A stretch of DNA of 64,000 nt from Sphingomonas_L flavalba_A (GTDB lineage Bacteria; Pseudomonadota; Alphaproteobacteria; Sphingomonadales; Sphingomonadaceae): NCBI RefSeq assembly GCF_047553045.1, contig NZ_CP180208.1:186001-250000 (forward strand). The letters are read 5' to 3'. The notes beneath the pieces were generated by a model. It worked only from the letters and a program-made list of their open reading frames with translations, was not told the DNA's origin and made no database searches. Of the stretch, positions 25,079 to 33,316 are shown piece by piece. A program made the position numbers and the translations under genes. Within the stretch, counting starts at the first letter, position 1. Each line of letters starts with the position of its first letter.

Positions 25079-27238
25079 GTGTTTTACGGAAAGGCACGGG
25101 TGGCGGCATGGGGCGCCGGGGTGGTGATGATCGCGGTGTTGGCCGGCGCGGCGGATGCGCAGCCGGGCGCGGCGCAGCGGTTGCGCGCGGTGGATGCCGC
25201 GCGAATGGCGCAGGTCGAAATCGCGCCGCCGGCAGAGGCGGCCGCCTATGCGACACCGGGGTCGGTGACGCTCCGGGCCGGCAGCACCAGCGCGGTCCTG
25301 CGCCAGTTGTCGGTCAGGCAACGCCTGCCGCTGGCGACGCTGCGCGCCAATCCGGTTGTTGCGCTTGGCGACGGCACGGCCGACCTGCGCCCGTTGCTGT
25401 CCAACCCGGCGGCGCTGACCAACATCGGCGCGCGGCTGAAGAGGCAACCGGCGCTGGCCAGGGTGGCGGCCGATACGCTGGAAGCGGTGGAGGTCGATCA
25501 GGGGCTCGTCGTTCGCCAGTTCCTGTCCTACCGGCTGAACACTGGCGTCTGCGCCGACAGCCGCAAGCGGGCGCAACTCGCCCGCGATGGGGTGTCCTGC
25601 TTCGAACGCCAGACGCCGGCGGCACGTGCCGCCGCCTTCGCCAATCCGGCTGATCCGCATTACGTCGCCGACCGGCGCGACCGGGCGAAGGCGCTGGCCC
25701 GCGCGGCGGAGGCCGAGCGGGCAGAGACCGCGGCGGTGGCGGAAGGGCTGGCGACCTTCCGCGCGATGCTGCGTGACCCGGCTCGCCGCGCGGAAATCGT
25801 GCGAGAAATCGGCGCGGCGGAGGCGGACCGGCTGGCGAGGCTGGACGACGCCACGCTTGAAGGCGAAATGCTGAACGCCGCCGAAATCGAGATAGAGGAG
25901 GTGCTGTTCGTTCCCGGCCGGTCGCTGGCCGGTCCGGCGTTGCGCCGGCGGGCCGATCTGGCGCTGGCCGGCGCCTTCACCGCCGCCCCGGCCAGGGACA
26001 GCGGGTCGAAAACCATCCCCCTTGTCGACATCCGCGCCGCGCTCAAGGCCGAACACCGGATCGACGACCAGATTTACCTGACCGGCTTCACCCTCGGGCG
26101 GGAACATGAATGGCGCCGGCGGGTATCGGTATCGATCAAATGGTGTCTGGTCGGCTGCAAGAAGACCTATTTTGCCGAATTATATGCCGGCTTCAACTAC
26201 GGCTTCGGTCTGCGTTTCCCGGTCCGGCTCGGCGGCGCCTACGCCTATGACGGCCGGGCGGCCAGCTTCACGCCCCGGTTCGAGACGATCAACGGCGCCC
26301 CGGCGGATTACGCCGCCTCCGGCCTGCCCGCGAACAAGCTGTTCGACGGGAAGGAACTGGTCGCCGAAGTCGGCGCCTATGCCGGTCTCAACTACAAGGT
26401 GCCGGCGTTCGGCAGCGGCGGCGTCGGCTTCGACATCGGGCTGGACCTGACCCGCCAGTTGCCGGCGCCGTTCGCCAATGGGCAGTTCGCCCCGCCGATG
26501 CCCGGCCGGCCGGCGACCCGCGGCGACAAGCTGTTCGAGTCGATCGACCTGATCGGTGGCCGCGCCAATTTCGGCATTGTCGGCGGCAAGGTGATGCCGG
26601 CTCTCCAGCTTTCCCTGCAATCGGATCGGCTCGATTTCCGGCTGACCGACCGGATCACCGGCCAGTCGCAGGTGGTGAACGCCTCCGGCCGGGCCTATCG
26701 CCTGGCGGTCGACCCGACCGATCGGACGAGCCGCTTCGCGATCGGCGATCCCGCCTATCGGCTCCGCTTCGCGATGACGCCGGGTATCGTCGGGCGGTTG
26801 TTCGTCGATGTGAAGGCGTGGTCCAAGACCTGGGACTGGCCGGTCTGGTTCCCGGAACTGGCGATTGCCCTGCCGGCGGGAAATGACAGTTTCGGCTGTC
26901 ATCTCGGCACGGTCTGCGCGCGCAACTACGTGATGTCGCCGACCACGGCACAGGGGGGCACGGCGGAGAGCGCCGATCCGATCGAGCGGATCGTCGGCCG
27001 CTGGGCGGAGGAATTCGAACCATTCTGGGCGCGGCAATGCCCGGACGAGAAGCTCCGCCTGTGCGCGACCGCGATCATGGCGACGACGACCAACTACCGG
27101 AACCGCATGGTCGTCGACATGGGCAAGGCGAAGGCTGAGCGCGATCAGCTGGTAATCTTATCGAAATACAAGGCCGAGGCGCAGAAGAAAGCCGCGTCGA
27201 TCATCCGCGAATCGCGTCAGCGCGCCGCCCGCCGATAG
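25079..27238 (+). CDS. Large secreted protein of unknown function
   Basis: No family is recognised. GTG 25079 is preferred to GTG 25058 because GGGGAG lies 5 bases before it. It also puts a clean signal peptide at the N-terminus (cleavage near ADAQP), giving 719 residues. The middle (about 60-290) is Ala/Arg-rich and helical, with a possible CADSRKRAQLARDGVSC disulfide pair. Residues from about 335 to 640 look beta-rich with many aromatic residues (AELYAGFNYGFGLRFP, VGAYAGLNYKVP) and could be a barrel or sandwich. A Cys pair occurs in WCLVGCKK. The C-terminal 60 residues are charged and helical. It is flanked by non-coding DNA and stands alone. Localisation outside the cytoplasm is likely; the role is unknown. 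Confidence 0.75.
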   Translation: MFYGKARVAAWGAGVVMIAVLAGAADAQPGAAQRLRAVDAARMAQVEIAPPAEAAAYATPGSVTLRAGSTSAVLRQLSVRQRLPLATLRANPVVALGDGTADLRPLLSNPAALTNIGARLKRQPALARVAADTLEAVEVDQGLVVRQFLSYRLNTGVCADSRKRAQLARDGVSCFERQTPAARAAAFANPADPHYVADRRDRAKALARAAEAERAETAAVAEGLATFRAMLRDPARRAEIVREIGAAEADRLARLDDATLEGEMLNAAEIEIEEVLFVPGRSLAGPALRRRADLALAGAFTAAPARDSGSKTIPLVDIRAALKAEHRIDDQIYLTGFTLGREHEWRRRVSVSIKWCLVGCKKTYFAELYAGFNYGFGLRFPVRLGGAYAYDGRAASFTPRFETINGAPADYAASGLPANKLFDGKELVAEVGAYAGLNYKVPAFGSGGVGFDIGLDLTRQLPAPFANGQFAPPMPGRPATRGDKLFESIDLIGGRANFGIVGGKVMPALQLSLQSDRLDFRLTDRITGQSQVVNASGRAYRLAVDPTDRTSRFAIGDPAYRLRFAMTPGIVGRLFVDVKAWSKTWDWPVWFPELAIALPAGNDSFGCHLGTVCARNYVMSPTTAQGGTAESADPIERIVGRWAEEFEPFWARQCPDEKLRLCATAIMATTTNYRNRMVVDMGKAKAERDQLVILSKYKAEAQKKAASIIRESRQRAARR

Positions 27239-27291
27239 CCGTGGTCGCCGGGCCGGCGCAGACGTGCCCCGGCCCGGTCGCCCCGGCGGCG

Positions 27292-27918
27292 TCAACGCGC
27301 CGCGGCCAGCGTTTCATAGCTGGTGATCAGGTTGCGATAATCGGGGATGTGGCTGGAAAACAGCGCGCCCAGCCCATCGACATCGTTGCGCCAGTCGCGG
27401 TGCAATTCGCAGGCGGTGCCGAACCAGGTCATCAGCTGCGCGCCGGCCTGGGTCATCCGCGCCCATGCCGCGTCGCGGGTGATCGGGTTGAACGTGCCGG
27501 ATGCGTCGGTGACGACGAACACGTCATAGCCTTCCGCCAGCGCCGACAGGGTGGGGAAGGCGACGCAGACCTCTGTCACCACGCCGGCGACGATCAGCTG
27601 CTTGCGGCCGGTGGCCTTCACCGCCGCGACGAAATCGGCATTGTCCCATGCGTTGATCTGGCCGGGGCGGGCGATGTACGGCGCGTCGGCGAACTGCTCT
27701 TTCAATTCGGGGACCAGCGGGCCGTTCGGGCCGGTCTCGAAACTGGTGGTCAGGATGGTCGGCAGCGCAAAATAGCGGGCGAGCGCACCGAGTGCGAGGA
27801 CGTTGTTCTTGAATCGGTCCGGCTCGATATCGCGGACCAGCGACAGCAGCCCGGCCTGGTGGTCGACAAGCAGCACCGCCGCGTCGTTGCGGTCGAGGCG
27901 GGTATAGGGTCTGGACAT
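27292..27918 (-). CDS. Isochorismatase-family hydrolase (YcaC-like)
   Basis: A 208-residue cysteine hydrolase. The catalytic Asp lies in AVLLVDHQAG and the nucleophile Cys in GVVTEVCVAFPTLSAL; the Lys is expected in the TGRKQLIV area. The start ATG 27918 has a strong GGAGGAG site. Length and the QAGLLSLVRDI start resemble the YcaC branch, whose natural substrate is unknown, rather than nicotinamidase. It is the second leftward gene behind the pirin, but a strong terminator separates them, so it likely has its own promoter. Confidence 0.88.
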   Translation of the reverse strand: MSRPYTRLDRNDAAVLLVDHQAGLLSLVRDIEPDRFKNNVLALGALARYFALPTILTTSFETGPNGPLVPELKEQFADAPYIARPGQINAWDNADFVAAVKATGRKQLIVAGVVTEVCVAFPTLSALAEGYDVFVVTDASGTFNPITRDAAWARMTQAGAQLMTWFGTACELHRDWRNDVDGLGALFSSHIPDYRNLITSYETLAAAR

Positions 27919-28019
27919 GGGTGTCTCCTCCGTCGCCCGCGACAAAGCCGCCGCGCGGGCGGCGCCCGGCGGACGACCGGCGGCGGCGCGAGCTGGAACC
28001 GCCGCCGACACATTTCAGG

Positions 28020-28058
28020 AAAAAGAGGCGGCCCGATCCCGAAGGACCGGGCCGCCTC
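28020..28058 (-). terminator. Rho-independent terminator of the pirin gene
   Basis: An 11-pair perfect stem (28025-28035 with 28048-28058) and 12-base loop are followed on the minus strand by a run of five T. It starts 5 bases after the pirin stop codon. This is the clearest intrinsic terminator in the window. Confidence 0.85.
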
Positions 28059-28063
28059 AAGGG

Positions 28064-28930
28064 TCAGGCGGCGGCGGCGAAGCGACCGGCGTTGAAGTCG
28101 TCGATCGCCTGGCGGATCTCCGCCTCGCTGTTCATCACGAACGGGCCGTAGCCGACGATCGGCTCGTCGATCGGCTCGCCGGTCAGCACCAGCAGCTTGG
28201 CGTCGCCGTCGGCATGGACGGCAACGCCGCCGCCGGTCCGGTCGAGCAGCACGACTTCCGCCTCGCCCGCCGGCTCGGTGCCGTTGACCGTGACATGGCC
28301 GCCAAGCACGACCAGCATCGCGGTGTGCCCTTCCGGCAGGTCAAGCGTCACGTCGGCATCGCGGTTCAGCCGCACGTCCCAGACGTTTATCGGCGTGAAG
28401 GTCCGCGCCGGCCCCCGTGCGTCGCCGAACGCGCCGGCGATGATCCGGGCGGTGCCGGTGCCGCCGGGCAGGGCGACCGACGGGATGTCCGCCGCGGTGA
28501 TCGCCTGATAGGCGCCGGGCGTCATCTTGTCCTTCGCCGGCAGGTTGACCCACAGCTGCACCATGCGGAACGGGCCGCCGGTCCTGGCGAAGGCCGGCGA
28601 ATGATATTCCTCGTGCAGGATACCGCCCGCCGCCGTCATCCACTGGACATCGCCGGGGCCGATGACGCCGCCGTTGCCGGCGGAATCACGGTGCTCGACT
28701 TCGCCGTCATAGACGATGGTTACCGTTTCGAACCCGCGGTGCGGGTGCTCGCCGACGCCGCGCCGCGCATCGGTCGGCTCGAACATGTGCGGCCCGGCAT
28801 AGTCGAGCAGCAGGAACGGGCTGATATGCGCGCCCAGCGTGTTGTAGGAAAACAGCGAGCGGACGGGAAAGCCGTCGCCGACCCAGTGGCCGGGGGTGTT
28901 GCCGTAGCGGCCGAGAATCTTCCTGGTCAT
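28064..28930 (-). CDS. Pirin family protein
   Basis: A 288-residue bicupin. The N-terminal cupin holds the metal-ligand pattern EHPHRGFETVTIVYDGEVEHRDSAGN and later ILHEEYHS, the set used by pirins and the quercetinase YhhW. The C-terminal cupin includes NVWDVRLNRDADVTLDLP and GHVTVNG. Many bacterial pirins are stress-linked or dioxygenase-like; the substrate here is unknown. The gene diverges from a LysR-type regulator 115 bases away, a common arrangement that suggests control by that protein, and it ends in a good terminator. Confidence 0.93.
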   Translation of the reverse strand: MTRKILGRYGNTPGHWVGDGFPVRSLFSYNTLGAHISPFLLLDYAGPHMFEPTDARRGVGEHPHRGFETVTIVYDGEVEHRDSAGNGGVIGPGDVQWMTAAGGILHEEYHSPAFARTGGPFRMVQLWVNLPAKDKMTPGAYQAITAADIPSVALPGGTGTARIIAGAFGDARGPARTFTPINVWDVRLNRDADVTLDLPEGHTAMLVVLGGHVTVNGTEPAGEAEVVLLDRTGGGVAVHADGDAKLLVLTGEPIDEPIVGYGPFVMNSEAEIRQAIDDFNAGRFAAAA

Positions 28931-29045
28931 CGTTTGTCTCCACGGGATGGCGGATTGCGGCCGTCCCCTTCGCCAGCAGAGATAATCGCAGGACGAATAA
29001 TCGGAAAGATTGAGATGGCGGACCCTGCGTCCTATAAACAGGACG

Positions 29046-29987
29046 ATGCAGGACCTGAACGACCTTTATTATTTCGTGCAGGTCGTCGACCATGGCGGCT
29101 TCGCGGCGGCCGGGCGGGCGATCGGGCTGCAGAAGTCCAAGCTCAGCCGGCGCATCGCCCAGCTGGAGGCGCGGCTGGGGGTGCGGCTGCTCAACCGCTC
29201 GTCGCGGCGCTTTTCGGTGACGGAGGTCGGGCGCGAATATTACGAACGCTGCGTCGCGATGCTGGTTCAGGCGGAGGCGGCCGACCAGCTCGTCGCCGAA
29301 TTGCGGGCGGAACCGCGCGGGGTGGTCCGGGTCAGTTGCCCGGTGGCGCTGCTCGATTTCCAGTTCGCGGCGCTGTTCACGCGGTTCATGGCCCGCCACC
29401 CGGCTGTCTCGCTTCACCTTGAAAGCACCAACCGCCGCGTCGACCTGATCGCCGAAGGGTTCGACATGGCGATCCGCGTCCGCTTCCCGCCGATTCCGCC
29501 CAGCGATCTGGTCATGCGCCGGCTCGACAGCAGCACCCAGTGCCTGGTCGCCAGCCCGGCGCTGCTCGCCGCGCCGCTTCGCTCGCCGGCCGACCTGCCG
29601 GGCCTGCCCAGCCTGGCGCTGTCGGCGCCGCGCGGCGCCCACCAGTGGCAGCTCGAACATGCCGATGGGCAGACGGCCGTCGTCCCCCATGCGCCGCGGC
29701 TGGTGACGGACGACATGACCATGCTGCGCGACGCGGCGATCGAGGGCATCGGCATCGTCCAGTTGCCGACGATGATGATCTGGCGCGATGTCGCGGCCGG
29801 CCGGCTGATCCATGCCCTGCCGGACTGGCGGCCGCCGGCCGGGATCGTCCACGCGGTGTTCCCGTCGCGGCGCGGCCTGCTGCCGTCGGTTCGGGCGCTG
29901 CTCGATTTCCTTGCCGCCGCCTGCGCGGAGGAACGGCGGCGCGTCCGGCTCGACCCGCCCGGCTCAGGCGGCGCCGATCGCGGCTGA
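29046..29987 (+). CDS. LysR-family transcriptional regulator, probably of the divergent pirin gene
   Basis: A 313-residue regulator. The winged helix is at residues 1-60, with LYYFVQVVDHGGFAAAGRAI and KSKLSRRIAQLEARLGVRLL. The effector-binding domain starts near residue 88 (PRGVVRVSCPVALLDFQFA). The ATG at 29046 is chosen because LysR homology starts at once. It faces the pirin gene across a 115-base gap, the classical layout in which the LysR protein controls its neighbour in response to a small molecule. Its 3' end overlaps the convergent decarboxylase gene by 24 bases. Confidence 0.9.
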   Translation: MQDLNDLYYFVQVVDHGGFAAAGRAIGLQKSKLSRRIAQLEARLGVRLLNRSSRRFSVTEVGREYYERCVAMLVQAEAADQLVAELRAEPRGVVRVSCPVALLDFQFAALFTRFMARHPAVSLHLESTNRRVDLIAEGFDMAIRVRFPPIPPSDLVMRRLDSSTQCLVASPALLAAPLRSPADLPGLPSLALSAPRGAHQWQLEHADGQTAVVPHAPRLVTDDMTMLRDAAIEGIGIVQLPTMMIWRDVAAGRLIHALPDWRPPAGIVHAVFPSRRGLLPSVRALLDFLAAACAEERRRVRLDPPGSGGADRG

Positions 29988-31457
29988 ATGCGGGTCCGCC
30001 GGGTGGATGGCGGGCGCGTCCCCGTTCGTCTCCGCCGCCAGCGCCGCGCCGATCCGGGCGAGGTCCGCCACCGTGTCGCGGATGTCGGCGTCGCTTGTCC
30101 GCGGGTTAATCGTGCACAGCCGCAGCACCGAACGGCCGTTCAGCACTGTCGATGTGACCAGCGCGCGCCCTTCGGCCATCAGCGCCTCGACGATCCGGCC
30201 CTGCAGCGCGTCGACCGCCGCGTCGGCCATCCCGGCCGGGCGGTAGCGAAAGGTGGTGACGCCGATCTGCGCCGGGGTCACCACCTGCCAGGCCGGGTCG
30301 CCGGCGCGCAGCACCGCTTCCGCCAGCTCGGCGAGACCGATGCCGCGCGCGATCGCGGCGCGGAACGCATCGAGGCCGAAGGTTTGGAGCGACAGCCATA
30401 GCTTCAGCGCGCGGAAGCCGCGGGTCAGCTGGATGCCGTAATTGCCGAAATTCACTTCCTCCGCCGTGCCCAGCGTGTCGCGCAGATATTCCGGCATCAC
30501 CTGGAAGGTGTCGCGCAGCAACGTGCGGTCGCGCACCAGCACGCAGCCGGTCTCGAACGGCTGGAACAGCCATTTATGCGGGTCGAGCGACAGCGAATCG
30601 ACGCCGCCCAGTCCGTCGAGCAGGACGCTGCCCGCCTCGGTCAGCACCGCCGGCGCGCCATAGGCGCCGTCGGCGTGCAGCCACATGCCCTCCGCCCGGC
30701 ACAGCGCCGCCAGCGCCGGCAGCGGATCGATCGCGCCGCTGTTGGTGGTGCCGGCATTGGCGATCACGCAGAACGGCCGGCGCCCGGCTGCGCGGTCGGT
30801 GGCGATCGCCTGCGCCAGCCGGTCGAGCGGCAGCTGGAAACGCTCGTCGCTCGGCAGGATGCGGATGCGGTCGTCGGTGAGGCCGAGCACGCGCAGCGCC
30901 CGCGCGACGGAAGAATGGGTCTGGTCGCTGGTATAGGCGACGGCGCCGTCGGTGCGGTCGGCAAGGATCGCGCTGCGCGCCACCGCCAGCGCGGTCAGGT
31001 TGGCCATCGATCCGCCGCTGACGAACAGGCCGCCCGCCCCGTCCGGCAGGCCGCAGAGCGCGCGCAGCCAGTCGATCACCACCAGCTCGACCTGCGCCGG
31101 GCCGGACCCGGCATACCAGGTGCCGGCAAAGCAGTTCAGCCCGGCGGATAGCGTTTCCGCCATCACGCTGACGAAGTTGCTGGCGCCGGGTACGAAGGCA
31201 AAGAAGCGCGGATGGTCGACGTGCAGCATGTTGGGGAACACGTCGCGTTCCAGCCGGTCGAGCAGCGCCGCCGGGTCGCCCGGTCCCTCCGGCACCGGCT
31301 CGCGCAGTAGCGCCTCCAGCGTCGACCGCTCCGCCTTGCGCCCGACCGGCTTGTCGGCCAGCCCGGCGCGGTGGTCGATCAACATGTCGACCACCCGATA
31401 ACCGAGCGCGCGCATCGCTTCCGCCGGAAGCGTTAACGGCTCCTGCTCCGTCGCCAT
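29964..31457 (-). CDS. Group II PLP-dependent amino acid decarboxylase
   Basis: A 497-residue cytoplasmic enzyme of the aromatic-L-amino-acid/glutamate/tyrosine decarboxylase fold. It shows GGLFVSGGSMANLTAL for the cofactor phosphate, HADGAYGAPAVL with the PLP-stacking region, and SLDPHKWLFQPFETGC with the Schiff-base Lys. The N-terminal HPRFFAFVPG is typical of the aromatic-amino-acid subgroup. The substrate (tryptophan, tyrosine, DOPA, phenylalanine or another) cannot be assigned. ATG 31457 is taken because upstream codons show no homology. It is convergent with the LysR gene, not in an operon. Confidence 0.88.
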   Translation of the reverse strand: MATEQEPLTLPAEAMRALGYRVVDMLIDHRAGLADKPVGRKAERSTLEALLREPVPEGPGDPAALLDRLERDVFPNMLHVDHPRFFAFVPGASNFVSVMAETLSAGLNCFAGTWYAGSGPAQVELVVIDWLRALCGLPDGAGGLFVSGGSMANLTALAVARSAILADRTDGAVAYTSDQTHSSVARALRVLGLTDDRIRILPSDERFQLPLDRLAQAIATDRAAGRRPFCVIANAGTTNSGAIDPLPALAALCRAEGMWLHADGAYGAPAVLTEAGSVLLDGLGGVDSLSLDPHKWLFQPFETGCVLVRDRTLLRDTFQVMPEYLRDTLGTAEEVNFGNYGIQLTRGFRALKLWLSLQTFGLDAFRAAIARGIGLAELAEAVLRAGDPAWQVVTPAQIGVTTFRYRPAGMADAAVDALQGRIVEALMAEGRALVTSTVLNGRSVLRLCTINPRTSDADIRDTVADLARIGAALAAETNGDAPAIHPADPHSAAIGAA

Positions 31458-31617
31458 GATCCCCCTTCGCCCTTTCCGTCCGCCGTTAACCCGATTTCGT
31501 TTTGTCGTTGTCCGGCGCGTCGTTAAACTGGCGGCGCGCGCGGCATCGCGATGGCCTACACTGCTTGAAAACACAAGTATTTTGCCGTCCGCCGCGTGAG
31601 GACAGGGGAGATTGGTG

Positions 31618-32412
31618 ATGACAGATACGCCCGCCGCCGCCCTGGCGATTGCCGCCTTGCTCGTCGGTGTCGCGCCGGCGCCGCTCGCCGCGCAGACCCG
31701 GCCGGCGCCTTACCCGGACCGGTCGCACATCCGGCCACCGGCCGGCGACTATGCGCAGACGCTGCGCTGTGAATCGCGCAAGAACCGGCGGCAGCGCTGC
31801 GTGGCCGACACCGGCAATCGCGTGCAGTTGATCCGCCGTCTCGGCGGCACCTGCACCGAAGGGCGCAGTTGGGGCTATGACCGCCGGGCGATCTGGGTCG
31901 ATCGCGGCTGTCGCGCCGAATTCGCCTATGGCCGCTACGGTGGCGGCGGGCACTATCCGCGCCCCGATCCGAATGCCGATCGCGACAAGGGACCCAGCAC
32001 CGGCGCGATCATCGCCGGGGTCGCCGTCGCCGGTGGCCTGCTTGCCCTGCTTGCCAGCAACGCCAACAAGAAGAAGGCGGAACAGACCAGCGCCGCGACG
32101 CCGGAACCGCAGGCCCCGGCCAGCTTCCCGCCCGGCCCGCCGGCGGTGATCACCGCCGATCTGTCGCCGCTGCCGTCCGCGTCGCGGCCGTCGGTTCAGA
32201 CCTGCCTGAACGAGGCCTCGCGCCAGGTTGGCGCAACCGGCGGCACCCGCCTGTCCTATGACCGGCTGACGTCGCTGGAACCGGGCAATGGCGGCTGGCG
32301 GTTCGGCGCGGTGCTGACCGGCACCTATCCGGACGGGCCGCGTGTCCTGCCGATCTATTGCCGGGCAACGCCGACGAAGATCGTCCAGTTCGACTTTACC
32401 GAGGCGGAATAG
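31618..32412 (+). CDS. Secreted DUF3011-domain protein
   Basis: A 264-residue exported protein. ATG 31618 follows GGGGAG by 7 bases. The signal peptide ends near LAAQT. The DUF3011 region (about 45-105) shows QTLRCESRKNRRQRC and CTEGRSWGYD, with paired cysteines. A hydrophobic helix AIIAGVAVAGGLLALLA follows at about residues 130-147 with a KKK flank, then a Pro/Ala linker and a C-terminal domain with two further Cys (QTCLNEA, PIYCRAT). DUF3011 has no known function and is frequent in sphingomonads. It diverges from the decarboxylase gene. Confidence 0.82.
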   Translation: MTDTPAAALAIAALLVGVAPAPLAAQTRPAPYPDRSHIRPPAGDYAQTLRCESRKNRRQRCVADTGNRVQLIRRLGGTCTEGRSWGYDRRAIWVDRGCRAEFAYGRYGGGGHYPRPDPNADRDKGPSTGAIIAGVAVAGGLLALLASNANKKKAEQTSAATPEPQAPASFPPGPPAVITADLSPLPSASRPSVQTCLNEASRQVGATGGTRLSYDRLTSLEPGNGGWRFGAVLTGTYPDGPRVLPIYCRATPTKIVQFDFTEAE

Positions 32413-32432
32413 GCGGGTTCCGGCGCGGTAAT

Positions 32433-32912
32433 CTACCCGTCATCGGGTTCCGGCACGGTGCACACATCGACCCAGGCGGCGCCGGTCAGCGCGACCATCC
32501 GTTCCGGGGTGATGCAGACGGAAGCGGTGCGCGCGCCCGCCGCCGGGTAGACGGTGTCGAAGGCCCGCAGCGATATGTCGCAATAGACCGGGATCGCCGT
32601 CGCCAGCCCGAACGGGCAGACCCCGCCCGGCGGGTGGCCGGTCAGCGCCTCGACATCCTCGGCGCCCAGCATGCGCGGGCGGTTGCCGAATGCTGCCTTG
32701 GTCTTGCGGTTGTCCAGCCGCGAATCGCCGCGGGTGACGATCAGCATCGGCTGCCCGTCGACCCGGATCGACAATGTCTTGGCGATCCGGGCCGGGGCGA
32801 CGCCCAGGGTGGCGGCGGCTTCGGCCACGGTGGCCGTGCTCGCCGCCTGGGCGATGATGGCGATGTCGGGGGCCTTCTCCGCGAAGAAAGCCCGGACGGA
32901 CGCCAAACTCAC
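32433..32912 (-). CDS. YbaK/ProX-type aminoacyl-tRNA deacylase
   Basis: A 159-residue single-domain protein of the YbaK/EbsC family, which hydrolyses mischarged tRNA such as Cys-tRNA(Pro) or Ala-tRNA(Pro). It shows the substrate-pocket Lys in ARIAKTLSIRVDG, then RGDSRLDNRKTKAAFG and TGHPPGGVCPFGL, the GGVCPF loop being diagnostic. It is 3 bases downstream of the HU gene on the same strand and probably co-transcribed. Which mischarged tRNA it corrects cannot be settled by eye. Confidence 0.9.
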   Translation of the reverse strand: MSLASVRAFFAEKAPDIAIIAQAASTATVAEAAATLGVAPARIAKTLSIRVDGQPMLIVTRGDSRLDNRKTKAAFGNRPRMLGAEDVEALTGHPPGGVCPFGLATAIPVYCDISLRAFDTVYPAAGARTASVCITPERMVALTGAAWVDVCTVPEPDDG

Positions 32913-32915
32913 GGC

Positions 32916-33191
32916 TCAGCCGTTCAGCCGGTCCTTGACCGCCTTGGCGGCAGCGAAGGTCAGCTTCTTCGACGCGGCGATCTGGATGGTCGCGCCGGTC
33001 GCCGGGTTGCGGCCTTCGCGCGCCGGGCTTTCCTTCACCTTGAACTTGCCGAAACCGTTGAGGGACACTTCCTCGCCACGGGCGGCGGCATCGGCGATCG
33101 CGGCGAAAACCGCATCGACCGCCTTGCGCGCGTCGGCCTTGGACAGGTCCTGGCTGGCGGCGAGCGAATCAGCGATATCGGCGTTGTTCAT
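32916..33191 (-). CDS. HU-family DNA-binding protein
   Basis: A 91-residue nucleoid protein that bends DNA as a dimer. It has the N-terminal helical pair MNNADIADSLAA, the body GEEVSLNGFGKFKVKESPAR and the arm-tip motif REGRNPATGATIQIAASKKL with the intercalating Pro. Met at 33191 is the natural start; another in-frame start lies two codons upstream. It heads a two-gene unit with the YbaK-type deacylase. Confidence 0.95.
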   Translation of the reverse strand: MNNADIADSLAASQDLSKADARKAVDAVFAAIADAAARGEEVSLNGFGKFKVKESPAREGRNPATGATIQIAASKKLTFAAAKAVKDRLNG

Positions 33192-33316
33192 GTGCAAATC
33201 CTTCCTTGTGGTCGCGTTCGCCTCCTAGACGCGGAAATAGGCACTGGTCCAGACGGTCTGCACCGGGTTTGGGCGGTGTATCGCGGTCAATCGTCGCCCC
33301 GTCGCCCGAAACACGG

